Below, one piece after another: positions 35,208-46,384 of a DNA stretch of 64,000 nt. The position numbers and the translations under genes are program-made. The stretch is from Pyxicephalus adspersus (lineage: Eukaryota > Chordata > Amphibia > Anura > Pyxicephalidae), in NCBI RefSeq assembly GCF_032062135.1, contig NC_092861.1, positions 135,708,809 through 135,772,808 of the forward strand, read 5' to 3'. The stretch's first letter is position 1. Each line of letters opens with the position of its first letter. The notes beneath the pieces were generated by a model, which was given only the letters and a program-made list of their open reading frames with translations, made no database searches and was not told the DNA's origin.

Positions 35208-35640
35208 CTGGAGGCACTTCCAACCACCAGCCACCTCCGGAAGGGCTCCTCGCTGTTTATGATAGAAATAGGCACGGATAGCTGATACATATCAATATTG
35301 CAAATGGCAGGCGGTTTTAAGGGAAACCCCACCTGGGAAGTGTCATGCACCCCACTCTGCTTCACTTGATCCGACAAGCTAATATAAATCAGCAGGGAGT
35401 GCTCTGATACAACCAACAGCAATGGGAGCACTTCTCACTGAATTAAAATAACCTGTTAGAGTGATGGAAGCAAAGTGGGGTGCATGGTGTTTTTCAGGGT
35501 AGGTTTCCTAAAGGTGGTTGCCATTTACAACCACAATATATCAGCCAGCTCTCCCTGCTGCTATAATAAACAGTGGGGCAGAGTACTCCCTGCTAATGTC
35601 AGAGCATGGAATGGAGCAATGCTGAATCAAGCTAGTCAAT
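35208..35640. mobile_element. Palindromic repeat (fold-back MITE)
   Basis: Inverted arms centre near 35430. 'tgcaccccactctgcttcac' (35347-35366) pairs with 'gaagcaaagtggggtgca' (35467-35484). Outward, 'gcaaatggcaggcgg' pairs with 'ggtggttgccatttac' and 'ctgtttatgatag' with 'ctataataaacag'. There is also a direct repeat 'agcagggagtgctctga' / 'agagtactccctgctaatg'. Non-coding. Terminal sequence and target duplication are not defined. Confidence 0.6.
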
Positions 35641-35740
35641 GATTGCATGGTGGTTTTTCCAGATAAATATTCGCTATCATTGAGATGTTGATAATTTACC
35701 TGTTTGAGTACCCTTCGACAAATGTATGGTCACCTTTACA

Positions 35741-36257
35741 GCGGAACTATAAATTGGCTTTGAAAAGTTGCAATCAGGCAAGGATATCAGCTGACTCTTC
35801 TGCAATAAAACATATTTAGCTGCCTGATCACTACTTTCTTTTGTATGATGCAAGAAAATGCCAGGTATCCTGGCACTCTTCCCCCCAGGGTGGCAGGAAC
35901 TGAATGTACACCTCCGTGGGAGTTATGCCATCCTGGCCCGGCCAATTAAGATGCTCGAAGCTTGGGAACCTGTAGAAGAAGCAGAAGAAGATGGCGGTGC
36001 CCACAATAGAATGGGGGAAGGTAAGTGCATTTATTAATTTGCAATCAGGTAGGTAAGGTTATTTTATTGCAGGGACATCACCTGCCCTTTCTGCAATGAA
36101 GAACCTGTCTGATTGCAAAATGTTAGCATTTAATTATGCTTTTATGATGATCTAAACCCATGTAATAATATTGATGTGTAATTTATTAATTTTATTAGCA
36201 TTTTGGTAAGGGAGAGCAGCAAGAAAAGACAAAATATCAGCAGAGTAAACTTCAGCT
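35741..36257 (+). mobile_element. TTAA-flanked non-autonomous element with exon-like centre
   Basis: The left end AGCGGAACTATAAA preceded by TTAC and the right end 'gagtaaacttcagct' followed by TTAA are inverted matches, consistent with a TTAA target site with one mutation. The centre carries 'gaagaagatggcggtgccc', then 'gaaggtaagtgc', and a subterminal repeat 'ttgcaatcagg' occurs twice. Relatives occur at 43033, 46385 (inverted), 51779 and 52098 (inverted). Confidence 0.6.
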
Positions 36258-36915
36258 TTAATTTTTTTTACAGTTTAACTTTAACAATGTTTTTTGAAGC
36301 AATATAATACAAGTTACATTTATTCCTTGATAAAGCACAAAGTGTTCCCACTTTCATTTTTTCCCTTGGTCTACAGTTTAAAAATTCATTCATTATACAC
36401 TTATTCCATTATCATTTCTGAAGAATTCGGAAGAAAGTAGATCAATATTTTAAAAATTCTCCAAAGAGACTGGTGTAAAGGAAAACATCAAACAAAGCAG
36501 AAATTTCCCCCACCCGTGCCTTCTGCACACATTGCAGCTTTAGCACAATAAAATATGATTTGCACATGCCTAGCGTATTTTCTGTAATTACATTCTATTG
36601 TACACCAAGAAGATACATTTATATCAACTTCAGACTGTGATCACAAAGAAGGAAGGAATATGAACACATTCAAACAATGAATAGTGAACAAAACATAATT
36701 AAAGGGTTGCTCCACTTAAAACATTTTGGTTTGGGGATTTTATTTTGAAATCAAAACTATTCTTAGAGAAAGGAGGCTCCCCCCAGATCGCTTTGGTTCC
36801 AACAGGTTAATGAAAAAAATTGCATGGAAGACCTTAAAAGTAGTATTCATGGCAATGGATAACAGTTTAGGAACATGTGGTTCTATTAGATGCAGTTCTT
36901 GCTGCATATAGCGGC
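36258..36915. other. Non-coding, nothing recognised
   Basis: AT-rich. Overlapping short frames at 36726-36949 lack domains. Confidence 0.35.
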
Positions 36916-36921
36916 TACATG

Positions 36922-37260
36922 GGCAGCATGGTGGTTCAGGGGTTAGCACACCAGCCTTTGCAGCACTAGGTCCCAGGTTCGATCCCCAGCCAGGACATTA
37001 TCTGCATGGAGTTTGTAGGTTCTCCCCGTGTCTGTATGGGTTTCCTCTGGGTATCTACAGTTTCCTCCCACATCCCAAAAACTTGCAGTTAGGTTCATTG
37101 GCTTCTCCCAAACAATTGACCTTAGACTACATTAATCACATATGACTATGGTAGGACATTAGATTGTGAGCTCCTTTGAGGGACACTTAGTGACACGACT
37201 ATGGACTTTGTACAGCGCTGTGTAATATGATGGTGCTATATAAATACTATGTAATAATAG
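36922..37260 (+). mobile_element. tRNA-derived SINE, full length
   Basis: The head 'ggcagcatggtggttcagg' and 'gttagcaca' with B-box 'aggttcgatcccc' is tRNA-like. The body 'catggagtttgtaggttctc' ... 'gacatatgactatgg'-type blocks and 'agattgtgagctcctttga' follow. The tail 'tgtacagcgctgtgtaatat' leads to 'gtgctatataaatac' and 'taataatag'. A 6-bp direct repeat TACATG flanks it (36916-36921 and 37261-37266). It would use L2-type LINE machinery, given the shared tail. Confidence 0.85.
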
Positions 37261-37266
37261 TACATG

Positions 37267-39286
37267 TACCCTGCCCAAATAGAAAACCTTTTGTTTTGCT
37301 GGGTATCTCCCTGAATTTGTTTATAGATTCATGTGTAGTTCATGCTATTGTTGGGTACCTGGATATGTACGCATATACTGATGTAATAACTCACAGTAAC
37401 ACTAGTTTTTAAGACACAATTCACAAGACATTTGACCATTTAATTTTGTTGTCTTTTGTTACATATTGTATTCATTTTTACTTTCCCAATTGTGCAAAAT
37501 GATGCTATATCTATATTTCTTTTTACTCTGTTTTGTTTACATTGACCCCCACCTTCCTTCTTTTAATCATTGTATTATGTCTTTGAATATCTCGCTTTTC
37601 ATATTCTCACTTTTCATATTAGTAAAAAAAAAAATTGTCCCCCAGCCTCTGATGTCTCACAACTCCTGCATCATTTACTATAAAGGGTTGGTACTGTTTG
37701 TCCTTCTCTTCCCTAAGACTGGGGCTTTGCCAACGAGTTTGTATCTTCACCCAAAATTGAGCAAACTGGGGTGGAGCAATATTGGACTGTGCTGTTTGGC
37801 AGACCAATGTAAAGTCTCTGGATGACAGAAATCCAAATTATTTGGCAGTAAACCAGCTCCAATATCTATTTTATCTTTATGTGTACCTTGCCTGGAGTTG
37901 ACATTTTATTCCAGACTGCAGACCTGCATTTCTTCCTGGGGTAACACACCCTGCCTATGCAGTGCAGCATTTCTAATACATGTAAACTATAACGAATAGT
38001 AAATCTTCTGTCGGTATGAGATATAGTATATAGAAAGGTATTTCTGTGATTACACAAATTGTAACATAGCGGGTAGCGACTTTCTGTGTCACATCTCAGA
38101 CAACGCTTCATCATATCTCTGTGTGTTTATGTTTGTCTTCTATCGGTGCATGCGGCACTTTATGAGAACGATTCAAGTGTAGAGATGAGGATCTTTGTAT
38201 TTTGGTGTTACTTAGCAACAGTATGTTTTACCAGACATCCCTGCTACGTTCCAGAACCATCTACACCTTTTCATCTTATGAGATAGGGACGATATCTGGA
38301 AGTAAATAAAAATAAATACATAAATATGTAAGAAGGTAACTTATTCTATACTAAATATAACTATACAATGGATATATATGTGGAAGAAGGTCCTTTATGT
38401 GTTTTGAGGTGTCCATAGACTGGAATATTAGGTCTTGGGATATTGGTGATTGATTACTTTCTGCTGTTGCCATGGAAGTTTCCAGGAGTGGGATCAATTC
38501 CTAGGTGGGGATGTTCAAGTACTCAATGATTGGTATTGGCACCCAGTCAAGAGGTTCTCAGAAATGGATAAAAATTTAGAGATTCAGAGTGAAGGGCATC
38601 TGACCACATCCATGAGCCAGTGACAAGAAGGGCCCGTGGCCTAGGTCAGCTGGGGCCTAGCCATCTCTAGGGGCTATGTCCTATGGGAAGCCCTGGGATG
38701 AGAGAGGTAGTCTGCCCATGGGTGCTCTTCGGGTTTGTCATGAGAGTGACCACCTTTATAGAAGCAGAGATGAAGTTGACGTCCCATTACCACTGCAATC
38801 CAGCTATTCTTTTGGGGGGTGAGTGCTACATGAATAACTATACAATACAGTATAAAGATATGCAATGGTATTATTTTCATCAAAACAGCTGGAATACAGT
38901 TTAGGGGGGGAGACTATGAAGGGGCTAAGAAGAATCTCATATTAAAAGCGGGGATTAAAGGAAAAGGGGAAACAAAGTCCACGCTTCTACTAAGGTAAGA
39001 GTCCAGAGATATCCACGGATCCCATGTTAATTCAAAGGCTTTAGGAATAATATTGATTATGCAAGTTGATCAAGTTGAGCTTTGTGTATAGAGATGGGAG
39101 GGTAATGGAAGAAGATTTTTAAAGAATAGGAACAGGTTTTGCTCTCTGGAGCTCAGGCTTTTAAAACTGGGGAATAGAGATACCACAAAAAACCTCTAAA
39201 GTTTTATGGTATTCTGAAAAGGTTTGCAACCTATCTAAAGAGGTCTGGCTAAAATTTAGAGGTAAATCTATGTTGTTTATCTTTAA
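37267..39286. other. Non-coding, nothing recognised
   Basis: The longest frame is 37466-37825 (+, 119 codons), hydrophobic at its N-terminus but without a family match I know. 38560-38760 is somewhat GC-richer. No repeat assigned. Confidence 0.3.
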
Positions 39287-39425
39287 CAATAATAATAATT
39301 AACAGTATTTACACAGCACATTAAATGGGGGTTGCAAATGACAGACAGATACAGACAGTGACCCAGGAGGAAGAGAGGACTCTGCCCCAAAGAGCTAACA
39401 GTCTAAGAGGTGGGGATTAAAGACC
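39287..39425 (-). mobile_element. L2/CR1-type LINE tail
   Basis: Reverse complement of the signature at 16520: 'aataataataattaacag', 'acagcacattaaatgggggt', 'tgacagacagatacagacag' and 'ccccaaagagctaacagtct'. Confidence 0.75.
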
Positions 39426-39713
39426 AACCCCACATACAGGTTGAAAGGTATTCTCCAAAGAATGTTACTTAATATTTAATGCTTAAAAAAAACACATGGA
39501 AAAATTCTACTTTAGTAGAATTAAACTTAGTAAATAGTAGTAAATAAACTTTAGTAAATAAACTTTAACCAAAAAAAAAAACAAAACATCAAATAGAATC
39601 CAGGCAGATTCAGTCATCACATTTTATCACCACTTACCTGAAAAGCAACAAGTTCAACCCAGTACCACTGATTGATTGTAAATGATACAGAAACCATCAC
39701 CCATCAGTCATAT
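39426..39713. other. Non-coding, nothing recognised
   Basis: AT-rich, with an imperfect local repeat of 'tttagtaaataaactttag'. Confidence 0.4.
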
Positions 39714-39728
39714 TTGAATGATCCTTTT
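39714..39728. repeat. Target-site duplication, left copy
   Basis: TTGAATGATCCTTTT, repeated exactly at 40066-40080 on the other side of the mini-L1. Confidence 0.9.
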
Positions 39729-40065
39729 GTTTCAATCAGTTTTATTAAAATTTTTGGAAAGTCAGTACATAACAGAAAATATCACGTATATGAACATAGC
39801 AAAAAGAAAAGGGGGAGGACCAAAATTCTCCCGTAACATAAACAGTAAAAGAAAATACGTGTGACACTTTACATATTACTTTTAACAATTGTCTAACAGT
39901 GCAAATAAGTGCTTACGGATCGTCCCTTCTGGCTCCCTTTAGGCTTGGGACCCATCCTGGCGTGTAAGTAAAGGCGCTGCAGCGCTGATTAATGAGGATT
40001 CCCCCTTCGGATCACGGAGCAGCACTAGCACACGTCTGCCTCCGCCATCAGCCGGCCACGCCCCC
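39729..40065 (-). mobile_element. Internally deleted L1-type LINE (mini-LINE)
   Basis: 337 bp bounded by a perfect 15-bp target duplication. On the minus strand it opens with a GC-rich 5' leader (gggggcgtggccggctgatg) and then a start codon for MGPKPKGSQKGRS, which looks like the basic N-terminus of an L1 ORF1. This stops after 20 codons (39893-39955). It passes directly into an AT-rich 3' UTR ending 'ttttaataaaactgattgaa'. All of the remaining ORF1 and all of ORF2 are absent. The exact duplication shows that this deleted form was itself inserted by target-primed reverse transcription. Confidence 0.75.
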
Positions 40066-40080
40066 TTGAATGATCCTTTT
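40066..40080. repeat. Target-site duplication, right copy
   Basis: TTGAATGATCCTTTT, identical to 39714-39728. Confidence 0.9.
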
Positions 40081-40374
40081 AATATATTTCCCATTTAATT
40101 TGTTCAAAGAACAAAAATTCCACTATATATATACATAATAAAACAACACAAGTTTTAATAAAATGTTAGAAGAATTAAATAAGTAGCATGCTTCGAGTCT
40201 CCTGTTGGTTCTATTTAAAATATACACAGCTAAGTGTATTCTATGTATATCCACATAAAGAGTGATGGATGGAGCTGTATGCTGTGCCAAGCATAGAAGA
40301 CTCTGGTATGTAAATTCACATGGCATACGTTTATATAAAATGCTCCAAATACTGTGTTTGCACAGAGGGTTCAT

Positions 40375-40450
40375 TATTTATTCATCATATTCATATGGCG
40401 CCAGTGCCAACATTTTATTCAGTGCTTTACAAATTACATAGAACCATTCA
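40375..40450 (-). mobile_element. LINE/SINE tail fragment
   Basis: 'catatggcgccagtgccaac', then 'attcagtgctttacaaatta', is the reverse complement of a 'gtaaagcgct...ggcgctatat' tail. Heavily truncated. Confidence 0.45.
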
Positions 40451-40678
40451 CATCAGTCTGATTTACACCAGGTTTGTTACTATATTTTAGATAAATTCCT
40501 TTTTGTCATATACCTGTTGCCATGGTATTGCAAAAAAGTTACCCCGGAAAAGGGTTATGTGTCACAAGCACAACTGCCAACCAGCATTATGGAACATTAC
40601 CGCATGTGACACCAACTCTTAAGCAACCTGAAATACATACTGTACTTTTGTTGGCCTTTTGGCTTGATTAATTACATT

Positions 40679-40888
40679 GGGCCTGATTTATTCAGGCTCT
40701 CCAAGACTGAAGAAGATAGACTACCATGGGTAAACCTGGATGATCCAGAAAACCTGGAATGGATCTGGTCCTGTATTTAAAGCATCTGTCAGCTAATAGC
40801 AAATGCTTTTAAAGAAATCCATGCCAGGTTTCCTGAATCACCCAGGTTTACCCATGATAGTCAATTCAGTCTTGAATAAATCAGGCCC
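40679..40888. mobile_element. Palindromic MITE, intact copy
   Basis: GGGCCTGATTTATTCAGG at the left and CTTGAATAAATCAGGCCC at the right form the inverted termini. Arms carry 'ctaccatgggtaaacctgg' and its inverted copy 'ccaggtttacccatgatag'. At 210 bp it is the best-preserved copy of the 'catggg' arm variant. Confidence 0.85.
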
Positions 40889-43002
40889 CTTATCTCTGAA
40901 GCTGTCACTTGCAGACTCATTGCTTCAAGCAGGCTTCTTGTTCCTTTTTAAGGTTTTTTAATGTGTCATTTAACTGGTTTCCTGCAAACCAGGGGCCAAA
41001 GGCATCAAGAAATTATCCTCCACCGAAGAGCATTGTGCCCTGCATTTTGGATTCACAAGAGAATATTGTAAAGGGTGTCTTCTAGACAAGAAAAGGGATG
41101 GAACCCACATTGCATTGTGGTGTTAAGCAAATGACCTGGAGAATGCGGAGAAAAAATTATGTACAATGATTTTCTTTTTTAATGTTTTAGAGTGGGGGTA
41201 ATAGGGGCATTAGGGAAGGGCTTTAATCTCTATGAATAAGTTACTCTTCTGTAATGATTTCTGAAAACACTTATGCATAATACAATCATTATAGGTAATA
41301 AATTGTCTTTTTTCTCCTTCTATAATTAAATTGCAAATAGCATAGAAATGTATAAGCATTAAACCACAAGTTTTTCCTAAAGAGTCACATGCAATTATAT
41401 ATGGTGGGAGAAATAATGGGGAGAGATGCTATGATTAAAGTAAAATATTTTACTGCTGTATTTATTTCCTAGCGGCTTAGTAATAATTCTGCTTTAACAC
41501 ATAATTTCCATCCTAAACATTGTTTCATAACAAATAACCTATAGATTCTATTTGTCTGTCACATGACATGAAATAATTGTTTTACAGGGAACCTTCTCAC
41601 TAATGATCTTGATTACAAATAATTACTATAGTAATTATCTATGCTGAGACATTTATTTTTGGTATTTCCTATCAAATACAAATCATTTTATCGTGAGTAA
41701 ATCCATACATTAAAGGGAAGTGTATTTACAGTGAGAACATTATAAAGTAGTATTGCAGTTGTTGCCTTTAGGGTGCATTAATAACTAAGTATTGCGGTGA
41801 ATTATGGCACAAGGTTTAAACGGTGTTGCACTAAAGCAGTCTATTTTGATGACCACATACCAAAAATGGTCATGACCATCTTTTTTAAAAATGAATTGCA
41901 CCACAATGCTTACCATGTGTGCTGTAGTGTGTGTGTTTTCCCTAATATTGTATTATTGTGTCCAGGTCATTCGAAGTGAAGGGCACTGCAAAGCACCACT
42001 CACTACACAAAACTTATGCCAAGGACATCATGGGCATACCCTCCGAGAGTGTGCCATCTAGATGCCCTGAAATCTGAAGGGCATGGCATTCACTTCTCTG
42101 CTTGAGGGTATTCTCTTTAATATGGACTGCCACCTGACTGAACTGAAAATGCCCCGAAAAGAGTAAGCATGCAGAAAAAAAATCCCGAAAACATGGGATG
42201 GGGGAGTAATGTTATTGGTGCTTTGTGGACTGCAAGGGGGAATTTGTACTTTGAACTTAAATGCTAGATGCCCAGATGTCTTGCCAGTCCTTTTTTAACA
42301 ATCTCTGACCTAGAACAAAGATGCAGACCAGGAGAAGTAGCTTTACTTGCTCCGCCATATCTTGGTCAACAACTTGCCACAGCAACAAAACATTTTGTAG
42401 CATTTTAAAAAGGACCTAGACACGTATATCCTACATATTCTCATGACAGATCTCCTTCCATAAATCTCTAAATCTGTAGACGTTTACAGTTTGCAGCAGT
42501 TTTATATATAAGAACAATTGATTTGGACTATTAAGCTTGTGCCTCCTACATACAGGTGCAGGAAGCAAGTACTTGGCATGCGTCCTTGACATCCAGTGTA
42601 TGATAAATATGTAAGTGGATCAATAAACAAGAGCTCTCAGCTAAGTACCATGTTTACCTGGAGCTGCATTGTGTTCTGTGCTGTCTGTGTGGGTTTCATG
42701 TTGGATAATGTTCAGTTCTATTTCTAGCACAGCAACAAGCACAGTGATCAATGTAGTATACATGTAAGTACTACTTATGCTTCTAGGTATACTTTTGTAG
42801 GCTTCGCCTGATACTTTCTTTACTGCAGAATCGTGGAAGGAAGCTGATTGGGACTGGCACATCCCTACTTGGTCAACATCAACTTACCCGTGCAGCTCTG
42901 TGAATGGCACTTCTTTGTTCAATGCATTTTGCCTAAACCTATGTTATTAAAGGGGCAAAAAATATTAAAAAGGGTGGGACCGTGAAATTTATCCCAGACA
43001 AC
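40889..43002. other. Non-coding, nothing recognised
   Basis: No gene or repeat assigned. 41500-41720 contains palindromic 'ataattactatagtaattat' and several ATTA cores, but is otherwise ordinary AT-rich DNA. Frames at 41797-41979 and 42641-42862 lack domains. Confidence 0.35.
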
Positions 43003-43010
43003 ATTTAGAT

Positions 43011-43763
43011 CAGTGTTTCTCAACCTTCCTAAAGCGTACCTATACTCAGAATTTTCACTTTACATAAAAGGGTAGTGAACCCCTTTATGCAGGGAAAAAA
43101 TTCTGTTTTTTTATTTTAGATGCAACACCTTTTTTTTTTTTTTTAAACACCAGCCCCTAATTCTCAGCTGAATTATTAGGAGCGCAATGCCTTCCGGAAT
43201 ACTGGCGTCAGGCATCCCGAGAGGCTCTTGGGCGCTCCTTCTACGTATGCTTGAGCATCTCGGGCATGCGCAGAAGGAGCCTTTTTGCTGAAAGAGAAAA
43301 ATTTGCCGATCTCACGCATGCGCAGTGAGATCATCAAATTTTTTTTCATCCTACGTCACCTGTTCCCGCGCCTGGGTCAGGTGATGTAGGATGAAGAACC
43401 AGAAGAGAAGATGAAGATGGCAGCCCCCGCAGTGCCGGCTCTAGGGCAGATGTCGGACCTGCCCTGCGGGATTGAAGGTATGCGTGTTTTTGTTTTTTGT
43501 TTTTTGAGAATAGTTCCTCTTGAACATGGGGGAACACTTGACATAACTTTCAGGTCTTCAGGGAACCCCTTCTATCAATACTAGATCCGCAGCTCACAGT
43601 ACATTAATGTTATGTTGAGAAAGTAGAATGCATCTAACAGTGCTGGCCAGTGAGAAAAATGTAACCCTTACAATTAGCCAAAAACATTTTTGTGTCAGAT
43701 AAACTGACCTGAGAGGCACAACTTGCTCATTGCTAAAAGAACAACTTTTGAAGCAAACCTGAT
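43011..43763 (+). mobile_element. hAT element (CAGTGTTTCTCAACC), host of a nested insertion
   Basis: The left terminus CAGTGTTTCTCAACC follows ATTTAGAT (43003-43010). The decayed right terminus 'ttgaagcaaacctg' is followed by ATTTAAAT (43764-43771), a 7 of 8 match to that flank allowing a 2-bp offset. Interior blocks 'aacatgggggaacacttg', 'tttcaggtcttcagggaacc', 'gctggccagtgag' and 'ttgctcattgctaaaag' are shared with 4330-4482. It is split at 43033-43520 by another element. Confidence 0.7.
43033..43520 (+). mobile_element. TTAA-type element nested in hAT
   Basis: Ends AGCGTACCTATACTCAGAA and TGAGAATAGTTCCTCT are inverted matches. They are flanked by CTAA and TGAA, each one change from TTAA. 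It interrupts the hAT sequence exactly between 'ctcaaccttc' and 'acatggggga'. The centre is GC-rich with paired 'catgcgcag' blocks, 'cctacgtcacc' / 'ggtgatgtagg' inverted arms, 'gaagatgaagatggcagcc' and 'gaaggtatgcg'. Confidence 0.65.
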
Positions 43764-43771
43764 ATTTAAAT

Positions 43772-44787
43772 ATTTTTTCATGTAGCCAAGAAATACAGAG
43801 AAATATAAGTAGTAACAATTGCAGCACCATTTAAATTCAAATCACCAAAATGTTTTAGTTTATTATGAGTTGTGTTGCCCACGAAACCCCAAAGACAGAA
43901 TGTCAGCCACTATATTCATTTATTGATCTTATTACATAAATGCATAAAATGACAGATTTGGTGGATAAGGATTATACATACCAATACATAGATCCCTATA
44001 TTATCCTATTTAAAAAATATTGTTACACACACACATTATATCACAGCTCATACTGCTCATATTTATGTTTTGAATTGACATAAATGTGGAAAAAAACATT
44101 TTGGGATATTTTACACATTTTTTAAATTCATTATCTCTTCCTGATCACTAGTCTACAAACTGTGAATGGTGATGCAGGAAACTACCCACCATGAATTTTA
44201 AAAAAGTTGAAAACTATTCCCCACTGAAACAAAATATATGAAAACTAGAAAATACTATGACAAAAAATTCCCAAAGAGCAGCAGTTAAACATTTATGTAA
44301 AATTCATGCTGCGGAGAGTAGCACTGGTAAACTGTTCTTATTGTACCGTAATATGCATTAGGTTTGGAAAGCAATATGGAAACATGTCACATTGCTTTTA
44401 CAAATTGTGTTGTGAAGAAATTTAAATTGGATCCTGATGTCTGAGTACCATCAAGGTTATTTTATTTTCTTCCAACTGCTGGACAAAAATAAAGGCAGAA
44501 TGTAAATAATGTATTATTCTTCCCTTTTAAATCTCCTTAGGCTAGATTGTTCAGACATTTAATTTTTACTTTACTTCTTTAAAAGCTACATTTGTTTAAA
44601 TACGAATAAAATATTAAAACACAACTCCAGGCAGATGTAAAAAAAAAAGCTAAGTTTAGCCTCACACTTGTACTTATGTAATAAATAAATGACCCCTGTA
44701 ATAGAAAAGAAGCTTTAAGTACCCAATGTATGTTCATACAGGGCCATGTTAACAGTTCTAAAAAATAGGTAAGTATGATATATACAC
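43772..44787. other. Non-coding, nothing recognised
   Basis: AT-rich without assignable repeats or frames. Confidence 0.35.
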
Positions 44788-46183
44788 TATGTGTTGGTGT
44801 TCGAATTCGGGTTGTCCTAATATTCGACCCGAATATGGCTGGTCGAATTCGGATAGACCCGACCCGAAAAACACGGGATTCGACTTTGCGAATTCTTGTG
44901 TAAAAATATGTGTAAAAAAAGAGGCTTGAATGTTAAAGTAATTTATTGAATGTGTGTGATTTGTGTAACTAACACAGAGAATCTCTATCCAAGAACACAT
45001 ACTACAGTTCCGCTAGGGCTGCAAGAGCAATCATAGCGGAGCTCCGCTGACAGCTCTGTTCCCTTGATTGCTCTTGCAGCCCTAGCGGAACTGTAGTATG
45101 TGACTCCAAGTCCTGTGACACTGACAGGATGATTCCAACGGCTGCATTCGTTCATGAGCACATCCGTGGGAATCCTCCTGTCAGTGTGGGATCCCCGGGC
45201 ACTAGAGGTTACATGACTTGAGGACAAGTCTCCCCATTCATTCACCTCTAGTGCTCTGTGATTGGCTGAGGAAAGGAAAATCCTGATGACGCTTGAGCTG
45301 TCATGAAGGTTTACCTTTCCTCAGCCAATCACAGAGCACCAAAGGTGATGAATGAGGAGACTTGTCCTCATTTAACCTCCAGTGCCCGGGGATCCCACAC
45401 TCACAAGAAGATCCCCACGGCTGCATTCATTCATGAGCACAGCCGTGGGAATCATCCTGTCAGTGTCACGGGCCGTGGAGTCACATACTACAGTTCCCCT
45501 AGGGCTGCAGGAGCAATCAGGGGAACAGCGCTGTCAGCGGAGCTCTGCTATTCTGAAAGCATAGCTCTCCAGATTGCTCTTGCAGCCCTAGCGGAACTGT
45601 AGTATGTGTTCTTGGATAGGGATTCTCTATCAAAGAACACTGTGTTATTGGATAGAGAATCTCTATCCAAGAACACATACTACAGTTCCACTAGAGCTGC
45701 TCTCTGATTGGCTGAGGAAAAGAAAATCCTGATGATGCTTGAGCTGTCTTTAGGGTTTACCTTTCCTCAGCCAATCACAGAGCACTAGAGGTGATGAATG
45801 GGGAGACTTGTTCTCATTTAACCTCTAGTGCCCGGGGATCCCACACTGACAGGAGGAGTCCCACTGCTGTGCTCATGAATAAATGCAGCCGTGGGAATCA
45901 TCCTGCCACAGGATGATTCCCAAGGCTGCATTAATTCATGAGCACAGCCATGGGATTTCTGTGTATCCAAGAACACATACTACAGTTATGCTAGGGCTGC
46001 AGGAGCAATCAGCTCTGCTCCCCTGATTGCTTTTGCAGTTTACACAGTCACGAATAATAACCTAAATTTTACCCCCCATAGACTTTAATAGTGTTCGAAT
46101 TCCACATTCGATCGCCCAAAAAATATCGGGCTATTCGATCGAATAGTCATCCAATCGAACACTGAGATATTCGACCAACACTA
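44788..46183 (+). mobile_element. Large hAT element of the TAGTGTTGG family, rich in inverted repeats
   Basis: The left end 'gtgttggtgttcgaattcgg' (one-base disturbance in TAGTG) and the right end TTCGACCAACACTA match the family at 17869. At 1396 bp it is two to three times larger than its relatives. It contains a perfect 38-bp inverted pair (44996-45033 / 45065-45102), two copies of a palindrome built from 'attggctgaggaaa' and 'tttcctcagccaat' (45252-45340, 45707-45785), three 'tccaagaacacatactacag' repeats and several 'cccggggatc' boxes. No target duplication is evident. Open frames in it are by-products of the repeats. Confidence 0.75.
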
Positions 46184-46384
46184 TACAGTATATAACCTAG
46201 GTGCAAACCTGGAAGGGTTTCCTGAAAATCATTTGTTATTAGTTGGCAAATGTTTTCAATATATATGCACACGCACACACAGAGCGGTATCAATACTGGA
46301 CAGTTAAAAAAAAGACTTAATTCTAGAAATAAAATATTGTGACCAATTATTTGTGAATATTATTTCAAACTTTATATAAATGAT
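46184..46384. other. Non-coding, nothing recognised
   Basis: AT-rich spacer with a short CA-rich patch near 46268. Confidence 0.35.

Noticed and set aside
36922..37010. tRNA gene
   Set aside because: A- and B-box-like motifs are present, but the sequence continues into a SINE body and LINE-type tail, and no cloverleaf can be completed.
45303..45602. 99-codon frame as a conserved short protein
   Set aside because: It lies wholly in the inverted-repeat interior of a hAT element, and a near-identical peptide arises on the opposite strand from the inverted copy.
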